From CAYJMQ01 sp964371555 (GTDB lineage: Bacteria > Bdellovibrionota > JACOXK01 > 2-02-FULL-40-11), in assembly GCA_964371555.1 (NCBI GenBank), contig CAYJMQ010000003.1, positions 1 through 64,000 on the forward strand: a stretch of 64,000 nt of DNA, written 5' to 3'. Made by a program: the position numbers and the translations under genes. Position 1 is the stretch's first letter, and each line of letters opens with the position of its first letter. The notes beneath the pieces were generated by a model. It did not search any database. It was not told the DNA's origin and was given only the letters and a program-made list of their open reading frames with translations. Shown piece after piece: positions 17,062 through 25,777 of the stretch.

Positions 17062-18138
17062 ATGAAAGGACTCATTTTAAGCGGCGGGCATGGCACAAGG
17101 CTCCGCCCGATTACTCACACATCGGCAAAGCAGCTTGTTCCTGTGGCGAATAAACCGATTCTCTTTTATGGCATTGAGGCGCTGAGGGACGCGGGGATCA
17201 GGGATATCGGTATCGTTGTTGGGGAAACAAAAGATGAAATCAGGGGGGCTATTCAGCAAGGGGAAAAATTCGGGGTCAGAATCACCTATATTGAGCAGCC
17301 AGAACCGCTCGGTCTTGCCCATGCGGCGCTTACGGCAGAGCCTTATTTGAAAGATTCTGAATTTATCATGTATCTGGGAGATAATTTAATTAAAGGAGGG
17401 GTCAGGGATTTTGTCGAAAAATTTAAAAGGGAACGCCCCTCCGCTCAGATCCTTCTTGTAAAAGTGCCAAACCCGCAGCAATTTGGAGTGGCAGAGATCG
17501 AACATCAAAATGGAGTGACAAGGGTGGTTCGTCTGGTTGAAAAACCAAAAGATCCCAAAAGCGATTTGGCTCTGGCCGGTGTTTATCTTTTTAATTCTGA
17601 TATTTTTAAAGCTGCCCGATCGATCGATTTTTCCGGACGGGGTGAACTTGAAATTACAGACGCAATTCAATGGCTGATCGATCATCATTACAAAGTGTAC
17701 TCCGATATTATTAAGGGATGGTGGAAAGACACCGGAAAATTAGAAGATCTTCTCGAGGCAAATCGGATGATGTGCGATGATCTGGAAGCAAAGATTTTAG
17801 GTGTGGTTGATGCGCGATCCAAAATTGAATTCAGGGTTTTTATCGACGAGGGGGCAGTCATTGAAAACAGCGTCATTCGCGGTCCCTCTATGGTTGGGAA
17901 AAATACAAAGATCGTCGATTCTTATGTGGGGCCTTTTACTTCCATAAATGATCATTGCGAAATCAGAGGGAGTGAGATAGAGCACAGTATCATTCTACAG
18001 GGGAGCAAGATTATGAATATTCGTCATCGGATATCGGACAGTCTGATCGGAAAAAATGTTGAAATTGCCGGCAATGTCCGACGAACGAAGTGTCATCAAT
18101 TTATGGTTGGCGATAGTTCGAGAATTGAACTGACATGA
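17062..18138 (+). CDS. rmlA: Glucose-1-phosphate thymidylyltransferase, long form
   Basis: 358 aa. KGLILSGGHGTRLRPITHTSAKQLVPVANKP is split across the signature GGxGTRLRP and the Lys motif; GDNLIKGGV and the long C-terminal left-handed beta-helix (SVIRGPSMVGKNTKIVDSYVG region) mark the longer RmlA class (about 355 aa) rather than the 290-aa enterobacterial one. Makes dTDP-glucose. Its TGA overlaps the rmlC start by four bases; first gene of the rmlA-C-B-D operon. Confidence 0.93.
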   Translation: MKGLILSGGHGTRLRPITHTSAKQLVPVANKPILFYGIEALRDAGIRDIGIVVGETKDEIRGAIQQGEKFGVRITYIEQPEPLGLAHAALTAEPYLKDSEFIMYLGDNLIKGGVRDFVEKFKRERPSAQILLVKVPNPQQFGVAEIEHQNGVTRVVRLVEKPKDPKSDLALAGVYLFNSDIFKAARSIDFSGRGELEITDAIQWLIDHHYKVYSDIIKGWWKDTGKLEDLLEANRMMCDDLEAKILGVVDARSKIEFRVFIDEGAVIENSVIRGPSMVGKNTKIVDSYVGPFTSINDHCEIRGSEIEHSIILQGSKIMNIRHRISDSLIGKNVEIAGNVRRTKCHQFMVGDSSRIELT

Positions 18139-18605
18139 TTACAAAGGAATTGATTTCAGGGGTTCAAACAAAAAAACTGACAGTGATCCCTGATGAGCGG
18201 GGGCGTTTAATGGAAATCCTTCGTTCGGATGAGGCGATTTTTAAAAAATTTGGACAGCTTTATATGACGGCTGCTTCCGACGGTGTCGTGAAAGGATGGC
18301 ATTATCACAAAGTTCAGTGGGATAACTTTTCTGTGGTCAGGGGGATGATCAAGCTTGTGCTCTATGACAGCCGATCTGATTCACCGACATATCGCAAGAT
18401 CAATGAATTCTTCATCGGCGAATATAATCCGCTGCTGGTTCACATTCCCCCCTATGTCTATCATGGCTTCAAGGGGATCAGTCATCCTGAAGCAATCGTA
18501 ATTAATTGTCCGACGGAGGTTTATCATTACAAAGATCCGGATGAATTTCGTGCCGACCCGCATAATAGTGAAATCCCTTATGACTGGTCACGGCGTGATG
18601 GATAA
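18135..18605 (+). CDS. rmlC: dTDP-4-dehydrorhamnose 3,5-epimerase-like cupin
   Basis: 156 aa, a little shorter than classic RmlC (about 180). DERGRLMEIL, KGWHYHKVQWDNFSVVRG (cupin with the catalytic-type His) and the PPYVYHGFKGIS block match the family. The rml context makes RmlC the natural role. It belongs to the shorter branch in which some members are 3-epimerases or otherwise altered, so both epimerase activities are not assured. Confidence 0.85.
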   Translation: MITKELISGVQTKKLTVIPDERGRLMEILRSDEAIFKKFGQLYMTAASDGVVKGWHYHKVQWDNFSVVRGMIKLVLYDSRSDSPTYRKINEFFIGEYNPLLVHIPPYVYHGFKGISHPEAIVINCPTEVYHYKDPDEFRADPHNSEIPYDWSRRDG

Positions 18606-18641
18606 AGGCAGGCTTTTTAAAAAGCATCAGATGATCAAAGC

Positions 18642-19616
18642 ATGAAGCTCTTGGTGACCGGGGGAGCGGGATTTATTGGCTCGGCATTCATTCGCGCGGT
18701 TATAAGAGCGCGTCCTTCCTATAAAGCGCTCAATGTCGATAAACTGACTTACGCCGGGAATCTTAAAAATTTAGAAGAGATTGAAAAATCTGAACAATAC
18801 TCTTTTTCGAAAACAGATATTGCAAATTACGAGGCCATTCGTCACGTTGTTTCGGCATCTCCCCCTGATGCCATTGTCCATTTTGCGGCTGAATCACACG
18901 TCGATCGATCGATTCTTAATTCGAGAAATTTTGTAGACACAAACATTGTGGGGACGCACACACTTCTCGAAATTGCGCGGGAATTTAAAATAAAGCGATT
19001 TGTCCATGTTTCTACGGATGAGGTCTATGGGGCGTTAGGGGGAGAGGGGTCTTTTACAGAATCTTCTCCGCTTGCGCCGAATAGTCCTTATGCGGCAAGC
19101 AAAGCCTCTTCAGATCTTTTGGTTCGTTCCTATTTTAAAACGTATAGGCTGCCTGTCGTTGTCACAAGATCGGTCAATAATTATGGTCCTTACCAGTATC
19201 CTGAAAAGCTGATCCCTCTTTTTATTATCCGGGCGATGCAGGATCGCCCCTTGCCCGTTTATGGCGACGGTCTTTATGTGCGGGATTGGATCCACGTTGA
19301 AGATCATTGTCTGGCGCTTCTTTCCGTGCTGGAAAATGGAAAGGAAGGGGAAATTTATAATATCGGCGCGCGTTGCGAAAAGAAAAATATCGATATCGCG
19401 CTTCAGATTCTAAAGATAATGAACAAGCCTCAATCATTGGTTCAATATGTCGAGGATCGTCCGGGTCACGACAGACGATATGCGATCGATCCTTCCAAAA
19501 TTGAACGGGATCTTGGGTGGCGGGCAATGCGTCATCTTGATGATGAACTCCCGGCTCTCATTCGTTGGTATGAGGAACACGAGCTATGGTGGCAGGGCGC
19601 CGAAAAAAAATCTTAG
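18642..19616 (+). CDS. rmlB: dTDP-glucose 4,6-dehydratase
   Basis: 324 aa. LVTGGAGFIGSAFIR, HFAAESHVDRSI, HVSTDEVYG, YAASKASSD (YxxxK) and NNYGPYQYPEKLIPLF are all RmlB hallmarks. Makes dTDP-4-keto-6-deoxyglucose using bound NAD. 36 bases separate it from rmlC; its end overlaps rmlD by 31 bases. Confidence 0.96.
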   Translation: MKLLVTGGAGFIGSAFIRAVIRARPSYKALNVDKLTYAGNLKNLEEIEKSEQYSFSKTDIANYEAIRHVVSASPPDAIVHFAAESHVDRSILNSRNFVDTNIVGTHTLLEIAREFKIKRFVHVSTDEVYGALGGEGSFTESSPLAPNSPYAASKASSDLLVRSYFKTYRLPVVVTRSVNNYGPYQYPEKLIPLFIIRAMQDRPLPVYGDGLYVRDWIHVEDHCLALLSVLENGKEGEIYNIGARCEKKNIDIALQILKIMNKPQSLVQYVEDRPGHDRRYAIDPSKIERDLGWRAMRHLDDELPALIRWYEEHELWWQGAEKKS

Positions 19617-20458
19617 TTCTGGGGGGGGAGGGACTTTTGGGAGCCGAAGTGATTCGGCATTTTTCCAAAGGGGCGTATGACGTCAAAGGGGCGTCTCGTT
19701 CAGAACTCGATATAACGAAGGGGCAGGAAGTTGCCATTTGGATTGAGCGTCTGCATCCGGATTTTGTCATCAATTGCGCCGCGCTTTCGAATGTCGATTA
19801 TTGTGAAGAACACCGGGAAGAGGCTTTTCGTGTCAATGCGGAAGGGGTCAGGAATATCTGTTGCGTGCTTTCAGAAACCGGAGGGAAGTTGGTTCATATC
19901 TCGACCGACTATGTATTCGATGGCGACAAAGGGGCCTCTTATGAGGAAACAGATTCCGTCAATCCCCGCAGTGTCTATGCGGAAAGTAAGCTAAAAGGGG
20001 AAGAGTATGTAGAACGGTTTTTGCCAGAGAGCCTTATTGTGCGGGTTCAGTGGCTTTACGGAAGCTGTGGGACAAATTTTTCAAGCCGGGTCATTCGTGA
20101 AATTTCAGAATCTTCTTATGTCTCTCCCTATCGTCTCATCGAAGATCGTGTGGGTTCTCCAACAGATGTTTCAGAAGTAGCCAAGGGATTGGAGGCGCTG
20201 ATCGCTAAAGATTGCTCGGGGCTTTTTCATCTTTCAAGCAGCGGCTGCTGTTCGTGGTTTGAATTTGGCAAGATGATATTCGAACTGTGTGGTGATGAGA
20301 AAGCTCAAAAGATGATTCAGGCTGTTCGGGAGAAAGACATCAGGCGTCCTGCCCACCGGCCACGGTTTTCAGCTTTTTCATGTCATAAATTGCAAAAGGA
20401 GACCGGCCACACCCCCTTACATTGGAAAGAGATGCTTCGGGTTATGATAAAAGGCTAA
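19586..20458 (+). CDS. rmlD: dTDP-4-dehydrorhamnose reductase
   Basis: 290 aa. ILVLGGEGLLGAEVI, SELDITKG, NCAALSNVDYCEE, HISTDYVFDGDKG and VYAESKLKGEE (YxxxK) fit RmlD closely. Final step of dTDP-L-rhamnose synthesis. A run of eight G (19621-19628) encodes part of the nucleotide-binding Gly motif. The stop overlaps, tail to tail, the stop of the next minus-strand gene. Confidence 0.93.
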   Translation: MVAGRRKKILVLGGEGLLGAEVIRHFSKGAYDVKGASRSELDITKGQEVAIWIERLHPDFVINCAALSNVDYCEEHREEAFRVNAEGVRNICCVLSETGGKLVHISTDYVFDGDKGASYEETDSVNPRSVYAESKLKGEEYVERFLPESLIVRVQWLYGSCGTNFSSRVIREISESSYVSPYRLIEDRVGSPTDVSEVAKGLEALIAKDCSGLFHLSSSGCCSWFEFGKMIFELCGDEKAQKMIQAVREKDIRRPAHRPRFSAFSCHKLQKETGHTPLHWKEMLRVMIKG

Positions 20459-21573
20459 AAGCCCTTGAGAAATTCCTCCCGGGCAAGCTGAATCAGCGAT
20501 CGACTGTAATAAGCGGTCTTTTTTAAATTCTTGGTTGTAGTCTCGAGAAAAATTTTCTTTTGTGTCGAAGTCAGGCGGGACTCTTTTTCAAGGGTCTTAA
20601 TTGGGTAATGCGCCAGCGGGCTTCGCGGCAGATCAATCGAGGGATCCAAAAACTTTCTCCCAAAATAGGTATAGCAAAGGTTTCCGATTGTGGTTGAATT
20701 ATGATTCGAAAAATCAGCCGCATGTTTGGCAATGAGAAACGCGCTGGAGCTTGCAAAGAAATCGGCTCCCCGGAGCGCAGGGATAAATTTTCTCTCTAAT
20801 TTCCCGGAGATCTCTTCTTTAAGCCGGTAAACGGCATAATCTTCATAGAGATAATGGTAGTTGGAAATGATTTGCGTGGTTCGCGCGACGAATTGTTTAA
20901 AATGGAAAATGTCTTCCCATGAGAGAAATCTGGGAGTCAAAATCTGACTGCTGTGATAAGGCTGCCCCAAATCCTGCACATAATGAAGTGACCAGGCCAA
21001 AAAGCGAAACGCCCAATACGGTTCGGAAACGTTATAGGCCTGCTCGGCGAGGTCATAAAAAATCTGTGCCCGTTTGAGAGCCTCCCCCATCTCTTTCATT
21101 GGAACATGAAATGTCCGCCACGGGGCTTTGATCGACCACTTTTTAAAATAGAGATGGCGGAAACCCTGGCTTGTCGGGCCTCTGTATCCCCCCATATATT
21201 TTTGATCCGGGGAGAGATTTAAATCCTGATCCATTCCCCAATCGGGTTCATCCGCATAATTGATTAAAATCGCGCTTGCAGATGTCGTTTCACCCGGGTG
21301 TGCATACGGGACATTTTTCTTAATGTCTTTGAATCCGATGACTGTTTTGGGATTCAGTTGATATTGGTTTAAAAAATCGGATTTTGTAAAATCTTTTGAA
21401 AAAGCCTTTGCCAGGAATTGTTCAAATGAAGTGATTTTTATCGGCATCGAAAGCCAGGAGACCTCTTGAACAATAAAGGAAGTCATTAAATCGTGACGTT
21501 TCCAGGCAAGGGTTGTGGAGGGAATATGAGTTATGAAACATATCAGGAGAGCCAAATAATGTTTTTTAGCCAT
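20455..21573 (-). CDS. Secreted zinc-dependent phospholipase C / S1-P1 nuclease-like protein
   Basis: 372 aa. A signal peptide ends near A23, so the mature protein would start WKRHD; in this superfamily the N-terminal Trp itself binds zinc. LHYVQDLGQPYHSS is the HxxxD...H block shared by phospholipase C and S1/P1 nucleases. Other His/Asp ligands (YAHPGE, ADEPDWGMDQ) are plausible. Longer than B. cereus PLC (245 aa). Likely hydrolyses phosphoester bonds in the periplasm or outside. A TGGACG-17-TATAAC promoter ends seven bases from the ATG. Confidence 0.75.
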   Translation of the reverse strand: MAKKHYLALLICFITHIPSTTLAWKRHDLMTSFIVQEVSWLSMPIKITSFEQFLAKAFSKDFTKSDFLNQYQLNPKTVIGFKDIKKNVPYAHPGETTSASAILINYADEPDWGMDQDLNLSPDQKYMGGYRGPTSQGFRHLYFKKWSIKAPWRTFHVPMKEMGEALKRAQIFYDLAEQAYNVSEPYWAFRFLAWSLHYVQDLGQPYHSSQILTPRFLSWEDIFHFKQFVARTTQIISNYHYLYEDYAVYRLKEEISGKLERKFIPALRGADFFASSSAFLIAKHAADFSNHNSTTIGNLCYTYFGRKFLDPSIDLPRSPLAHYPIKTLEKESRLTSTQKKIFLETTTKNLKKTAYYSRSLIQLAREEFLKGF

Positions 21574-21580
21574 TATGAGA

Positions 21581-21609
21581 GTTATAGCGAAGGAAAATGC
21601 CCGCGTCCA
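21581..21609 (-). promoter_or_regulatory. Promoter of the phospholipase C-like gene
   Basis: Minus strand TGGACG, 17-base spacer, TATAAC; seven bases from -10 to ATG, no Shine-Dalgarno. Predicts a leaderless mRNA. Confidence 0.5.
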
Positions 21610-21654
21610 TGTTTTTTGAAAAAAATTGTAAAAGAAAAAACCGTTATGCTATAG

Positions 21655-22410
21655 ATGGAATCTATGGAGACCCTGGGTCAGTTTCTCAAACGCGAAAGGG
21701 AAGCGCGAAATATTGCGATAGAAGATGTCGAAAAAATCACGAAATATCACCGCTCTAGGATTGATGCGCTGGAAGGGGATCATCACGATCAGTTACCCTC
21801 TCCCCCCTATGTCAAGGGGATGCTGCGATCGTTTGCGAAGTATTATGGTTTGGATATCACAGATCTTTTGATCCGGTATGAAGATTTTTTAAATTCCCAA
21901 AAAAAAGAAGCGCCTCTCCCCCCGATGGAGGAAATCCGGATTCCTTTGTATAAGAAAAAATATTTTCTCGTTTCTGTCTTTTCTATCGCCTTTTTGGTTT
22001 CCGCCATGTCGGCGGTTTTTTTAATTCGTCGATCGATCCTCAGCCCCGTGTCTGTCGTGCCATCTCCGTCGACCGTAGGTGTCCCATCTCCGCCCCCTCT
22101 GATTGTTCAGCCTGTCCCTGTTTCTGACAAGAAGTATCGCGTATGGGTAAAGGCTTCCCAGGGTGTTTGGATCAAAGTTCAAATTGATGCGGCTCCCCCT
22201 TATCATTTTAATCTTAAAGAAGGGGGATCCGTTCAGTTAAATGGCAACAAGGCGGTCCGGTTTTTCGTTTCTGACGCGACTGCGCTTAAACTTACTTATA
22301 ATGATAAAGAGGTTAGCGAAATTCCATCAGGTCCTGCCACATTTGTATTTCCAGAGAGCGCTATTTCCAAAGAGGCTGGTTTGAGAAAAGAAGAAGAAGC
22401 GGATAAATGA
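21655..22410 (+). CDS. rodZ: RodZ-like cytoskeletal protein (HTH + membrane segment + DUF4115)
   Basis: 251 aa. Residues 1-80 are an Xre-like HTH (LGQFLKREREARNIAIEDVEKIT), 100-125 a single membrane segment, then a Pro/Ser linker and a C-terminal DUF4115 domain (VWVKASQGVWIKVQID). RodZ ties MreB to the membrane and shapes rods. An ATG three codons later (21664) is the more usual family start (ETLGQFL). Its last 50 bases overlap the convergent lipid kinase gene. Confidence 0.87.
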   Translation: MESMETLGQFLKREREARNIAIEDVEKITKYHRSRIDALEGDHHDQLPSPPYVKGMLRSFAKYYGLDITDLLIRYEDFLNSQKKEAPLPPMEEIRIPLYKKKYFLVSVFSIAFLVSAMSAVFLIRRSILSPVSVVPSPSTVGVPSPPPLIVQPVPVSDKKYRVWVKASQGVWIKVQIDAAPPYHFNLKEGGSVQLNGNKAVRFFVSDATALKLTYNDKEVSEIPSGPATFVFPESAISKEAGLRKEEEADK

Positions 22411-23047
22411 CGACAGCAGTTGCGATTGGAATTGTTAAATTGTCATCAATTTTTTTCGTTGAAAAAAGCTCCGCGAAAGTGGCTGCCAATCCCCCCGCTA
22501 CACTCATATAGGGGAGCGCGTTTGAGGTTACGCCATAAAGTGTGAGCACCACAAAGATTAAAATGGAACAGACAATGAAACAGGCAAGTGAACCCTGAAG
22601 CGATTTTCCTTTAATGATGCTTTCCGTTCCAAATCTTAAACCGATAATGCAGGCTGCCGCATCGCCAAAAGCGAGGCAAAGAATAGAAAGAATGGCAACA
22701 GGCTTTGGAAAGAGGCAGACAACAAGGAAAAAGGCGAAAACAAAATAAGTCATACTGCTGACAGTTCCAAATTCACGCTTTCGCATGAGTGGACCAAGGA
22801 GAGAGACAGCGAGCCGATTCAATGGTCGCCATTTTAGTCTTAAAATATCGAGGAGAATAACCGGTCCCCCAATCAGAGTAATTAAAAGGAGAGCCGTTTC
22901 GCGCTCGGGATAAACAAAGGCATAGAGATATGCCATAAAGAGCATCATTCCAACATGCCATAGCTTTCTCAAGGCCTGAATGTCTCCTTTGGTAGCAGGT
23001 CCGAATTGGATGAAGGCGCCTTGAGTTAAATGTTTCGATGTACGCAT
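22361..23047 (-). CDS. CTP-dependent diacylglycerol/phytol/dolichol kinase family membrane protein
   Basis: About 228 aa, 6-7 membrane segments. FGDAAACIIGLRFG, GKSLQGSLACF and KIDDNLTIPIATA are the signature of the DGK1/SEC59/VTE5 family, which phosphorylate lipid alcohols with CTP. Substrate unknown: diacylglycerol, polyprenol or prenyl alcohol. I start at the ATG 23047, just after a sigma-54-like and an overlapping sigma-70-like promoter; an upstream TTG would add 18 residues. Overlaps rodZ tail to tail by 50 bases. Confidence 0.8.
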   Translation of the reverse strand: MRTSKHLTQGAFIQFGPATKGDIQALRKLWHVGMMLFMAYLYAFVYPERETALLLITLIGGPVILLDILRLKWRPLNRLAVSLLGPLMRKREFGTVSSMTYFVFAFFLVVCLFPKPVAILSILCLAFGDAAACIIGLRFGTESIIKGKSLQGSLACFIVCSILIFVVLTLYGVTSNALPYMSVAGGLAATFAELFSTKKIDDNLTIPIATAVVIYPLLLLFSNQPLWK

Positions 23048-23065
23048 AGTGTCTCTATAATGAAA

Positions 23066-23081
23066 GCATTTTCTGTGCCAG
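23066..23081 (-). promoter_or_regulatory. Candidate sigma-54 promoter of the lipid kinase gene
   Basis: Minus strand CTGGCACAGAAAATGC: TGGCAC, GG and GC separated by ten bases, against consensus TGGCACG-N4-TTGC (one change, A for the first T of TTGC). The same bases allow a weak sigma-70 reading (CTGGCA-16-TATAGA, six bases from the ATG). Confidence 0.5.
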
Positions 23082-23212
23082 AGGAGGATGTCTTCATCCA
23101 ATTTTCAAAAAAGGTTAATGATTTCATACTATTATTGTAAAAGATGTCTTATGGACTATATAATGTCATGTATTGTCATTTAGGGAAGATTATTACTCAG
23201 TTTATAGACAGG

Positions 23213-23232
23213 GTGAGAAAGGGGGTTCTCAC
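23213..23232. repeat. Inverted repeat in the leader region between lipid kinase and selA
   Basis: GTGAGAA and TTCTCAC, a perfect seven-base stem with a six-base loop. No T run follows on either strand, so it is not a standard terminator. The rest of 23102-23299 shows no gene; it is AT-rich with no tRNA shape that I can fold by eye. Confidence 0.5.
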
Positions 23233-23299
23233 TTATGTCGGAACCAGCTCACGGTTTTTGCGCTTGATTTTGTAAACATTCCTGATATCCCCATCCATT

Positions 23300-24709
23300 A
23301 TGAATGATCTTCGAAAATTGCCGTCAGTTCATGCTCTCATGAATGATCTCGTAATGAGAGAATGGACAGCATCTTTGTCTTACGAGACAGTTGTCAGAAC
23401 AGTCCGCGAAATGCTTAAAACAATTCGAAAGGAAATACGGTTTTCAAAATCAAATATAGAGCCCGAAACCATACGGCTGCGAATTCTCAAAGAATTAAAA
23501 GGGCTGGAACAACCCTCTTTTGAGCGAGTGATCAATGCCACCGGAATCTTGATTCACACAAATTTGGGGAGGGCGCCTTTATCTGAAAGCGCCCTGCGAA
23601 GGGCGCTCGAGCTTGGCAAAAGTTACTGCACTGTTGAATATAATCTTTCAGAGGCTAAACGCGGTGAAAGGAATGATCCGGTTGAAAAACTGCTTTGTCA
23701 AATCACCGGAGCGGAAGCAGGGTTGGTTGTGAACAACAATGCCGCCGCCGTTCTTCTTGGTTTAGACACGCTTGCCAAAGGCAGGCATGTGCTTGTGTCC
23801 CGGGGCGAGCTTGTTGAGATCGGAAATTCTTTCAGAATCCCGGACATTCTGGAAAAAAGCGGGGCCCATCTCAAAGGGGTTGGCACGACGAATAAAACCA
23901 AAATAAGCGATTATGAGAAAGGAGTTGATAAAAATACAGCTCTTATTTTAAAGGTTCACAAAAGCAATTATGACATTGTCGGATTTACAGAAGAGGTTTC
24001 ATTAGAGGGACTTGCCTCTTTTTGCCATCGCAAAAAGTTGCCTCTTATTTTTGACGCCGGGAGCGGTTTGTTGCTTTCATCATCCCATTCCCTCTTTAGA
24101 TATTTTGAGGGAGAACCATCGATTATTTCTTCTGTCAAACAAGGTGTCGATATGATTACTTTCAGCGGTGATAAACTGATGGGGGGCCCTCAATGCGGCC
24201 TGATTGTGGGGAAACGGAAATATATCGAAAAAATAAAAAGAAATCCCCTTTATCGGGCGCTTCGCGCGGATAAGATCCTGCTTGCCATTCTTGATGAGAC
24301 GCTGCGTCATTATCTATCGGCGGAGCCGGAACGGGAAATACCTTTTTTAAAACTTCTCGCAACGCCGATTGAAATATTAGAAGAGCGCGCTCTCTCTATT
24401 CAGAGCGTTCTTAAAGAGCGTGGAGTTGAAGCAGAAGTAAAACGGGATGTTTCAAAGACAGGGGGGGGGAGTTGTCCCCGGTTAGAGCTTCCGACAGTGG
24501 TTTTATCTATTCGTCTTAAAAAATTGGTAAAAGAGAAGATCCTGGATGTTGAAGAGAAGCTTCGAATGCCGAAAGATCCCTCTCTTATCCCGGTCATTGG
24601 CCGAACCCGCAAAGATTCTCTTCATTTCGATTTTCGAACCATTTTCGAGCGGGATCTTTCTAAATTTAAGAACAGTCTGATTGCGGCGCTCCACTTTACT
24701 GACAGCTAA
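23300..24709 (+). CDS. selA: L-seryl-tRNA(Sec) selenium transferase
   Basis: 469 aa PLP enzyme that turns Ser-tRNA(Sec) into Sec-tRNA(Sec). RKLPSVHALMND is the SelA start; INATGILIHTNLGRAPLS, EYNLSEAKRGER, and the PLP-Lys block FSGDKLMGGPQCG (K292) are complete. selB, selD and selC are not in the window, and I saw no in-frame UGA selenoprotein here. A nine-G run at 24461-24469 encodes Gly residues. Overlaps the convergent protease gene by 14 bases. Weak leaderless-type promoter (TTGATT-16-TATCCC). Confidence 0.96.
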   Translation: MNDLRKLPSVHALMNDLVMREWTASLSYETVVRTVREMLKTIRKEIRFSKSNIEPETIRLRILKELKGLEQPSFERVINATGILIHTNLGRAPLSESALRRALELGKSYCTVEYNLSEAKRGERNDPVEKLLCQITGAEAGLVVNNNAAAVLLGLDTLAKGRHVLVSRGELVEIGNSFRIPDILEKSGAHLKGVGTTNKTKISDYEKGVDKNTALILKVHKSNYDIVGFTEEVSLEGLASFCHRKKLPLIFDAGSGLLLSSSHSLFRYFEGEPSIISSVKQGVDMITFSGDKLMGGPQCGLIVGKRKYIEKIKRNPLYRALRADKILLAILDETLRHYLSAEPEREIPFLKLLATPIEILEERALSIQSVLKERGVEAEVKRDVSKTGGGSCPRLELPTVVLSIRLKKLVKEKILDVEEKLRMPKDPSLIPVIGRTRKDSLHFDFRTIFERDLSKFKNSLIAALHFTDS

Positions 24710-25676
24710 AATACTTATGAAATTTTTCTTCACCGAGTGATTTTCGTATAAATGCGAGCTGAATCACACCGGCCGTATAAGTGGTATAGTTTTCATAGCT
24801 GATCGTTTGATCGGGGATAAGTCCCTGAACCAGAAGCCCGATTAACTCGGAGCGATCGTTAATGACCGGTGAACCGCTGTTCCCCCCCTGAACATCTGAA
24901 TCGGTGACGATATATTCACCGCGATCGATCAGAACCTTCCAGAAATCGAGCGAGATTTTGCGATTCGATTCTTCAAGGGTTTTATAAAAGCCGCTTTGTT
25001 CGGCTGAGTAAGCAATTTTTCCATAGCTTACGAGCTTTCTCCAGTTATTGGTAACCTCGCCGATTTTTCTTTTTGTAAATCCGGGGTATCCAATGACCCA
25101 ACTATATTCATTTTCCGCCGGCGTTTGAGCGGCAGTTTTCAGACAGGCGTGATTGGAGGCGCCATCCATTTTAAGAATTGCCCAATCGGCGCCAATGACA
25201 TCCTGCACTTTTTTAATTACGGAAGGGTCGTATGTGTTGACCTTTCGTTCGTCGAATTGGCTAAAACCCAGACCTGCCGCGATCACCGTTGCGTTGAATT
25301 CACCAAAAAAAGTCGAATATTTTTTCCCTATAACCTCTTCCTGTGGAACAAGATACATCTCTGCCCCATCGGCAAGTTTCTGTCGATATGACTCAAGCCC
25401 CATCCCACTGGCAAGACAATGAAAAGCGGTCAGAATGTATCCATCTTTTGAAATATAAGAAGACGAGCAGTTTGAAAAATCAACGGGGAATGCGGCTGCA
25501 GCGTCATAAGCATTTTTAATCCCCTGGGGTTTTTTGTCCAGATTATCCGGCCAGAAAAATCCCTCTTCAAAAGAGGGGTTAAATGATGGAAATTGTGATG
25601 CGCCTGCCTGAAAGGTAAAGCCAACGACGGAAAAAAGAAACACGATTAGCGTACGAATAAACAAGGATTGGAACAT
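24696..25676 (-). CDS. Secreted trypsin-like serine peptidase
   Basis: 326 aa with an N-terminal signal peptide (cleavage near GAS). The catalytic triad is visible: His in TAFHCL, Asp in GADWAIL and Ser in GGNSGSPV. GGNSGSPVINDRSELIGLL resembles S46/S1 peptidases, but the length is about half that of S46 dipeptidyl peptidases, so a compact S1-like protease is more likely. Several Cys could form disulfides in the periplasm. A GGAGG ribosome site precedes the ATG. Confidence 0.82.
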   Translation of the reverse strand: MFQSLFIRTLIVFLFSVVGFTFQAGASQFPSFNPSFEEGFFWPDNLDKKPQGIKNAYDAAAAFPVDFSNCSSSYISKDGYILTAFHCLASGMGLESYRQKLADGAEMYLVPQEEVIGKKYSTFFGEFNATVIAAGLGFSQFDERKVNTYDPSVIKKVQDVIGADWAILKMDGASNHACLKTAAQTPAENEYSWVIGYPGFTKRKIGEVTNNWRKLVSYGKIAYSAEQSGFYKTLEESNRKISLDFWKVLIDRGEYIVTDSDVQGGNSGSPVINDRSELIGLLVQGLIPDQTISYENYTTYTAGVIQLAFIRKSLGEEKFHKYFSCQ

Positions 25677-25759
25677 CGGAAGACCTCCTTTTCAAGTTGA
25701 TAAGGAAAGGCATAAACGATAATTGAACGGTACAAAGTCTTTCGATTTATGTCAAGTTT

Positions 25760-25768
25760 TGTTATGCT
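25760..25768 (+). promoter_or_regulatory. Extended -10 promoter of pyk
   Basis: TGTTATGCT, nine bases from the ATG; the -35 region is poor, as usual for extended -10 promoters. No Shine-Dalgarno before pyk. Confidence 0.45.
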
Positions 25769-25777
25769 GTCTTCATT

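Noticed and set aside
23213..23265. Possible selC or terminator upstream of selA
   Set aside because: The hairpin is too short for tRNA-Sec, has no CCA-type acceptor stem and no T run follows.
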